Shown: positions 58,834 to 64,000 of the stretch, one piece after another
How the letters are laid out: each line of letters opens with the position of its first letter
How positions within the stretch are numbered: position 1 is the stretch's first letter
Assembly (NCBI GenBank): GCA_016709545.1
Contig: JADJMO010000006.1
Location: 1-64,000 of the forward strand
Source of the DNA: Myxococcales bacterium
GTDB lineage: Bacteria; Myxococcota_A; Polyangia; Polyangiales; JADJMO01
Reading direction: 5' to 3'
DNA length: 64,000 nt
The notes under the pieces: generated by a model
The model's database searches: none
Seen by the model: the letters and a program-made list of their open reading frames with translations, nothing else
Told to the model about the DNA's origin: nothing
Translations under genes and position numbers: made by a program

Positions 58834-61601
58834 CCGTTGCAGCCAGGCAGTTCGTCGAACACGTCTCGGACTTCGCTCTCGGTCACGGGAAGGTGCAGTC
58901 GGTCGACACCGTCGCCGGCATCACGCGCGCGATCGTGAAGTGGTCGAACCGCCTCGGTCCACAGGAGCACACGGTCGACGAGCTCCGCGTCCTCGTTCCG
59001 CTGCACGAGCGCCTCGCCGAGGCTGGTCCCGCCACCCGGGTGCCCTTCCAGCTCAAGGTGTTCGGTCGATGGTTCGAGGCGCGGCACGCGCTCACAGGCG
59101 AGCTGTCCAACCAGCCGTTCCAGATGCTACCGCACCAAGTGATCGTCGTGAATCGCGTCGTAAACAGCCGGCCCGACGATCGAGCGTGGCTGATCGCGGA
59201 CGACGTCGGCCTCGGGAAGACGATCGAGGCGGGCATGATCCTCGAGGTCCTCAGGAAGAAGACCCTGGGTCGCTTCCGGTGCCTGATCCTCACGCCGGCC
59301 GGCCTGATGCCACAGTGGCAAGACGAGCTCCGGCGGCGCTTCCACCGCGAGTTCCGCGTGTTCGAGAGCCGCATCCCCAACGACCTCGAGGCCGTCGACC
59401 AGCTCCTCGCCTCGATCGACACCCTGAAGCTCCAGAAGTTCAAGCCGGCCCTGCAGGTCGCCACCCCGTGGGACCTGGTCATCGTCGACGAGGCCCACCA
59501 CCTCGCGACCACACCCAACGTGCAGACCCACCAGCTGGCCCAGTTCCTCCGCAGCGAGAAGAAGGCCCGCAACCTCCTCTTCCTCACGGCCACGCCGCAC
59601 TCGGGGAACAACGAGCACTTCTTCAACATGCTCCGAATCCTCCGTGAGGACCTCTTCCCCAAGGGCGCCACGGACTACCCGAACGTCTCCCTCAAGGAGG
59701 TGATGATCCGGAACCGAAAGAGCGACGTCACGGACACCAAGCGCGAGAAGATCTTCAAGGGGATCGCGCCCGCGCGGATCGTCCGGTTCGAGCCCCACGC
59801 GGACGAGGTCGGCTTCTACGAGGACCTGCGGGAGTACCTACGCACGGGATACAAGGTCGTCGATCGCCTGCAGGCGCAGAAGGACGGGCAGAAGGCCTCC
59901 GCCGTCGGCTTCCTCATGTCCACGTTCGGCAAGCTTGCGTCCTCCTCCCGAGCAGCGATCCACGCGGCGCTGACCAACCGGTATGCGGCACTCCAGGACG
60001 AGGCGGCGCCAGAGGGTGAGGGCGAAGGCGGCGACCAGCGGTTCCCTGGCGAGTACGCAGCAGCCCAGGTCGCCTCGAAGGCCCTGGCAGCGCCAGCCAA
60101 GGGGAAGGGGCGCAAGAAGGAGAGCCTGATCGAGGGCGAGCTCGCTCAGGTCAAGCGGCTCCTCACCCGGCTCGAAACCCTGAAGATGCCGGACGGGAAG
60201 CTCACCTCCTTCATCCGCGAGGTCAAGCGGATGGACCCGCAGGTGAAGTTGCTGATCTTCACTGAGTACCGCGCCACGCAGGCCGTTCTCGTCGCCGAGC
60301 TCGATCGCGAGTTCAAGGTTGGATCGGTCGTGACGATCCACGGTGGCATGGACATGCAGGAGCGTCGGAAGCAGGTCGACGCCTTCAACGAGCAGCGCCC
60401 CAACCCTCGCTTCATGGTCTCGACCGAGGCCGGTGGTGAAGGTCTCAACATGCAGAAGTCCTGTCACACGGTGGTGAACTACGACCTTCCCTGGAATCCG
60501 ATGGTCCTGCAGCAGCGGATCGGTCGCGTGTACCGGTATGGGCAACAGCACCCCGTCGTGGTCCTGAACCTCAAGGTCGACAGCGACAGCGAGGCCTTCG
60601 CCGACCAGCGCGTGTACGACTACCTCGAGCGCAAGATCGACGAGATCACCCAGAAGCTGCAGCAGGTGCAGGATGGCGATCCGGAAGACTTGCGCGGCGA
60701 GGTGCTCGGGCAGGTCGCCACCCAGATCCCGCTCGACGAGCTCTACAAGACCGCGGTCGAGGAGGGACGCCAGAGAGCCGAGCGCGCCGTCGACACGAAG
60801 GCGAACCACATCGAGCAGATCCTCGCGAACCCGGAAGGGATGCTCGGGATGTTCCGCGGGCTCCACCGCTTCGACATTACGGACTACGAGCGGGTGGCCG
60901 CGCGGGTCAGCAGCAGCCACCTCGAGTTCTTCGTGCGGCAGTACCTCGGGCACCAGGGGTGCACCCTGAAGACGTCGTCCGCCGGGCTCCTTTCGTTCCC
61001 CGTGCCGCAGAAGCTGATCGACGTCTCGAACCAGCTGGCGCGGACGGATCCCTACCAGGTGCACACCTCGCTCACGGCAGGTACGGTCGAGCGGGCCACG
61101 GTCGACAAGGAGACCGCTCAGCAGACGCTGGGCTGTCGGCTGCTGCGGTTCGGCGACCCCGCGTTCGAGTCGATGGTGCGGCACGTGCAGCACGGCGGGT
61201 TCTCGCAGGGCGTGGCCTCGATCGAGCTGCCGGCGGACGCGCTCGGGTGGAAGGCTGGGGAACGCGGAAGCTGGGCGCTGTTCGACCTGCGGGTGGTTCG
61301 CCAGGAGGGGTCGTTGGGAGGGGCTCGAGTTCTGCGCAACGAGCTGTTCTCGGTGGTGTGCCGGGCGGGGGAGGCGCCGGTAGAGAGGACGGACGTCGTC
61401 GAGTCACTCCACGCCGCGCTGGATGGCGGCCTGGAGATCGATGGGGCGGAGACGAGGCGGGCCTACGAGGAAGCTCGGAAGGCTGCCGATCAGCGGCTGG
61501 CCGAGATGTATCAGGCCGTCGTTGCCGAGTACGGCACGAAGGAGGCCATCCTGCCGCAGGAGGTGCAGGACGTTGCGATGGCTTGGGTGGCGGCGACCTA
61601 G
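58830..61601 (+). CDS. SNF2-family helicase (DrmD/RapA-like)
   Basis: 923 residues, intact. Helicase motifs: Walker A 'DDVGLGKTIEAG' (Lys130), 'LTPAGLMPQW', the D-E-A-H box 'VIVDEAHH' (Asp220), 'FLTATPHSGN', then in the second lobe 'KLLIFTEYRATQ', 'STEAGGEGLNMQ' and motif VI 'QQRIGRVYRYGQ'. An N-terminal beta domain (1-60) resembles those of DrmD/RapA helicases. The C-terminal 300 residues are family-specific. It would move on or remodel double-stranded DNA using ATP. It is the third gene of the PLD operon and is distinct from the DrmD homologue that follows. Confidence 0.88.
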   Translation: MTVAARQFVEHVSDFALGHGKVQSVDTVAGITRAIVKWSNRLGPQEHTVDELRVLVPLHERLAEAGPATRVPFQLKVFGRWFEARHALTGELSNQPFQMLPHQVIVVNRVVNSRPDDRAWLIADDVGLGKTIEAGMILEVLRKKTLGRFRCLILTPAGLMPQWQDELRRRFHREFRVFESRIPNDLEAVDQLLASIDTLKLQKFKPALQVATPWDLVIVDEAHHLATTPNVQTHQLAQFLRSEKKARNLLFLTATPHSGNNEHFFNMLRILREDLFPKGATDYPNVSLKEVMIRNRKSDVTDTKREKIFKGIAPARIVRFEPHADEVGFYEDLREYLRTGYKVVDRLQAQKDGQKASAVGFLMSTFGKLASSSRAAIHAALTNRYAALQDEAAPEGEGEGGDQRFPGEYAAAQVASKALAAPAKGKGRKKESLIEGELAQVKRLLTRLETLKMPDGKLTSFIREVKRMDPQVKLLIFTEYRATQAVLVAELDREFKVGSVVTIHGGMDMQERRKQVDAFNEQRPNPRFMVSTEAGGEGLNMQKSCHTVVNYDLPWNPMVLQQRIGRVYRYGQQHPVVVLNLKVDSDSEAFADQRVYDYLERKIDEITQKLQQVQDGDPEDLRGEVLGQVATQIPLDELYKTAVEEGRQRAERAVDTKANHIEQILANPEGMLGMFRGLHRFDITDYERVAARVSSSHLEFFVRQYLGHQGCTLKTSSAGLLSFPVPQKLIDVSNQLARTDPYQVHTSLTAGTVERATVDKETAQQTLGCRLLRFGDPAFESMVRHVQHGGFSQGVASIELPADALGWKAGERGSWALFDLRVVRQEGSLGGARVLRNELFSVVCRAGEAPVERTDVVESLHAALDGGLEIDGAETRRAYEEARKAADQRLAEMYQAVVAEYGTKEAILPQEVQDVAMAWVAAT

Positions 61602-61806
61602 CCAGATGGCCACCACAACATCTGCTCTCAACGCCCGTATTCGTTGCTGCCGATTCGGAGCTTCAACGGAGATGAACACGACCTCGTGCAGCGCCCGTAG
61701 GCACCCGCCGAACGCACCTACGATCGCCTGCGTCCAACCTGGCCGGCGTCCAGCCCACGCTGGTACGCTCGCCCCGCCCGAGCTCCCGAGCGGCCGAAAG
61801 GTAGCC

Positions 61807-64000
61807 ATGGCGGTCAAAGGTACGTCCAAGCAGATCGACGCGAAGCCCGCTGCAGCGAGCACGGCCTCCGCCGACGCGCCGTTCGAGCCTCCGCCGTCGT
61901 CGCGCGCGCCCGACGCCCGCTCCACGCTCTCGGTCCTCACCACTGGCCGCCTTCTCGACCTCTCCCGCCTGTTTGGCTGCGAGGTCCACGACACTGCCGG
62001 TGGCCGGGACCGCATCCTCGCGAAGCTCGCCGACCAGCTCGCCGACCGACTTCCCGCCCTGCTGCGTGAGCTCGGGCGAGACGAGCTGCGTGCCGTCAGC
62101 CGTCGGCATGGCCTCGACGCGAGCGCGCGAGCGCGGGCCGACCTCCAGGCCCTCGTGTTGCGTGCCGCGGGGCAGGATCCGACCGCCGCGTCGCTTCGTC
62201 CCCCTGCCGCCTCCGCCAACGGCCTCCCCTCGAAGGGGCAGATCGTCCACGCGCGTCACCGGCAGTGGCTGGTCGACGAGGTGGTCTCGGGCACCGGCGA
62301 CGAGTCGTCCCTGGTCCGCCTCGTCTGTCTCGACGACGACGACCCTGGCCGGCATCTCGATGTGCTGTGGGACCTCGAGCTCGGTGCACGTGTCGTCGCG
62401 CCCGAGGCGCACGGCCTCGGCGCCGTCGCCCGGCTCGATCCGCCGACGCAGTTCGGCGCCTACCTGCACGCGCTGAAGTGGAGCGCCGTCAGCGCGGCCG
62501 ACGCCAACCGCTTCCAGGCGCCGTTTCGCGCCGGCATCAAGCTCATGGCGCACCAGCTCACGCCGTTGATGAAGGCGCTCGAGCTGCCGCGCGCGAACCT
62601 GTTCATCGCCGACGACGTCGGCCTCGGGAAGACCATCGAGGCGGGGCTCGTGCTGCAGGAACTGATCCTGCGCCAGCAGGCGAGCTTCGTGCTCGTCGTG
62701 TGCCCCGCCTCGGTGTGCCTGCAGTGGCAGAGCGAGATGCAACGCCGCTTCGGTCTGCGCTTCGAGGTGATGACGCGCCAGTTCGTGGCGTACCGCCGGC
62801 AGGAGCGCGGGTTCGGCACCAACCCGTGGAGCACCCACAACCGCTTCATCGTCTCGCACTCGCTGCTTCGCCGCCCCGAGTACCGCGACCCGCTGCTGCA
62901 CCACCTCGGCGAGCGCGCCCGCAAGGGGCTGATCCTCGACGAGGCTCACGTCGCGGCGCCGGCGTCGGCGAGCAAGTACGCGACCGACACCGACATCACG
63001 CGCACGATCCGCGATCTCGCCCCGCGGTTCGACAACCGCCTGTTCCTGAGCGCGACGCCCCACAACGGGCACAGCAACAGCTTCAGCGCGCTGCTCGAGA
63101 TCCTCGATCCGGTCCGCTTCACGCGTGGCGTGCCCGTCGAGGGGAAGAAGGATCTCGAGGCGATCATGGTCCGGCGCCTCAAGCGCGACCTCCGCCAGCT
63201 CGGCGTCGAGCAGTTCCCGCGGCGCATGCTCGTGCAGATGGCGTTGCGAAACGTGGGCGGCACCTGGCGACTCGAGAGCACGAGCTACGACGCGGAGACC
63301 GGCGACGAGCAGAAGCCGATCGTGACGACGCTCGGCCAGGGGGAGCCCATCGAGCTCACGCTCGGCGCGAAGCTCGCGCGGTACACCGAGCTGTGCGCAC
63401 CGGCGTCAGGCCAGGGGCGGCTGCCGTTCATCCACATGCAGCAGCGCCTTCTTTCCAGCCCCGAAGCGTTCGCGCGCACCATCGAGGCGCACGCGCAGGG
63501 GCTGGTGAAGAAAGGCGGCGTCGTTGCGGCGCCGCAGCAACGGAAGCTCGTAGCCGTGAAGGCGGGGTCGAAGAAGGCGTCGGTCGAGGTCGAAGCGGAC
63601 CCTGAGACCCACGGCGTGTCCGACGACGTGCTCGCCGAGGAGAGCGAGGCCGCCGTCCGCGCAGCGAGCGCGGCGTTGCCGAGCCCCACCGAGGAGGCCC
63701 AGGGGCTGCTCTCGGAGATGCGGGCGCTGGCGGCGAAGGCCCGGCAGGAGCCCGACGCGAAGTCGACCGCGCTCCTCGCCTGGCTGCGTGAGCACCTCTG
63801 CCCGGCCATAGGCCAGCCCGACGACAAGCGAGCGAGTCGGGCGTGGAAGCCGCGGCGCGCGATCATCTTCACCGAGTACGCCGACACCAAGCGGTACTTG
63901 GTCGAGCTGCTCTCCTCGGCCATCGAGCACACCGACGACGGTGAGCATCGAATCCTGCAGTTCCACGGCGGCATGGGCGACGAGGCCCGCGACGAGGTGC
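61807..64000 (+). CDS. drmD: DrmD-like SNF2 helicase, first gene of a probable DISARM operon, 3' end outside window
   Basis: The visible part is 731 codons, open to the window edge, from ATG 61807. After a Pro/Ala leader and a helical SAP-like region (about 40-120), the protein has the strongly conserved DrmD text: 'DDVGLGKTIEAGLVLQEL' (Lys275), 'CPASVCLQWQSEMQRRFGL', 'ERGFGTNPWSTHNRFIVSHS', 'LILDEAHVAAPASASKYATD', 'RLFLSATPHNGHSNSFSALL' and 'LDPVRFTRGVPV'. In class 1 DISARM the gene order is drmD, drmMI, drmA, drmB, drmC, so the remaining genes should follow to the right. Upstream, 205 bases separate it from the PLD operon, long enough for its own promoter. Confidence 0.82.
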   Translation, partial: MAVKGTSKQIDAKPAAASTASADAPFEPPPSSRAPDARSTLSVLTTGRLLDLSRLFGCEVHDTAGGRDRILAKLADQLADRLPALLRELGRDELRAVSRRHGLDASARARADLQALVLRAAGQDPTAASLRPPAASANGLPSKGQIVHARHRQWLVDEVVSGTGDESSLVRLVCLDDDDPGRHLDVLWDLELGARVVAPEAHGLGAVARLDPPTQFGAYLHALKWSAVSAADANRFQAPFRAGIKLMAHQLTPLMKALELPRANLFIADDVGLGKTIEAGLVLQELILRQQASFVLVVCPASVCLQWQSEMQRRFGLRFEVMTRQFVAYRRQERGFGTNPWSTHNRFIVSHSLLRRPEYRDPLLHHLGERARKGLILDEAHVAAPASASKYATDTDITRTIRDLAPRFDNRLFLSATPHNGHSNSFSALLEILDPVRFTRGVPVEGKKDLEAIMVRRLKRDLRQLGVEQFPRRMLVQMALRNVGGTWRLESTSYDAETGDEQKPIVTTLGQGEPIELTLGAKLARYTELCAPASGQGRLPFIHMQQRLLSSPEAFARTIEAHAQGLVKKGGVVAAPQQRKLVAVKAGSKKASVEVEADPETHGVSDDVLAEESEAAVRAASAALPSPTEEAQGLLSEMRALAAKARQEPDAKSTALLAWLREHLCPAIGQPDDKRASRAWKPRRAIIFTEYADTKRYLVELLSSAIEHTDDGEHRILQFHGGMGDEARDEV

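Overview
The window reads as a chromosome segment from a high-GC delta-type bacterium, most likely a myxobacterium (Polyangiales-like). Reasons: strong G/C bias at third codon positions, many Asp/Ser/Ala-linker lipoproteins with clear lipoboxes, a Ser/Thr kinase beside a sigma-54 activator, WG, RCC1 and SUMF1 proteins, and dense ATGA/GTGA gene overlaps. No rRNA, tRNA, CRISPR array or insertion sequence was seen. About twenty genes are broken by one-base shifts, most of them in runs of three to five G or C. Moving one base at these sites restores full-length family proteins, and two genes carry compensating pairs. I therefore treat most of them as real genes in a draft-quality sequence, and I give the span of the restored gene.

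Layout. 0.1-2.6 kb: four small Cys-rich lipoproteins in a cluster. 2.8-4.8 kb: a small repeat protein, a DUF5131 (phage Gp37/Gp68) protein and a winged-helix protein. 5.2-13.3 kb: a cassette with an unknown beta-rich protein, an LCAT-like alpha/beta hydrolase and a CHAT protease, facing a second operon with a TPR-CHAT protease and a helical repeat protein. 13.9-17.3 kb: a DUF2169 protein and a class III cyclase-GAF protein of lower GC. 17.6-37.5 kb, all on the minus strand: a type VI secretion operon in the order FHA, PAAR-like, M15-peptidase effector candidate, two SUMF1 lipoproteins, VgrG, lipoprotein, TssF2, Hcp, TssE, TssF1, TssG, TssK1, TssA, TssC, TssK2. It has two TssF and two TssK genes. 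TssB, ClpV and the TssJLM membrane complex are not in the window.

37.6-39.6 kb: an AbiEi/AbiEii-type toxin-antitoxin pair with a probable leaderless, self-regulated promoter sits between the T6SS operon and its likely regulators. 39.7-45.1 kb: an FHA sigma-54 activator and, divergently, a good sigma-54 promoter driving a Ser/Thr kinase, a TPR-like membrane protein and an RCC1 lipoprotein. 45.1-47.5 kb: a CE2-type esterase lipoprotein and a two-gene unit with a small ribbon-helix-helix-like protein. 47.6-52.2 kb: an operon with an RNase-H-like protein, a sugar epimerase, a glycosyltransferase that appears fused to a radical SAM/SPASM enzyme, and a WG-repeat protein.

52.4-64 kb looks like a defence island: an Nmad2 (nucleotide-modification-associated) protein; an ASCH protein overlapping a GNAT-PIN-GNAT-PUA-like fusion; a tightly overlapping PLD / unknown / SNF2-helicase operon; and the first gene (drmD-like SNF2 helicase) of a probable class 1 DISARM operon that runs off the right edge. 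The best candidates for undescribed systems are the PLD-unknown-SNF2 operon, the GNAT-PIN-PUA/ASCH pair, the CHAT/lipase cassette and the double-baseplate T6SS.
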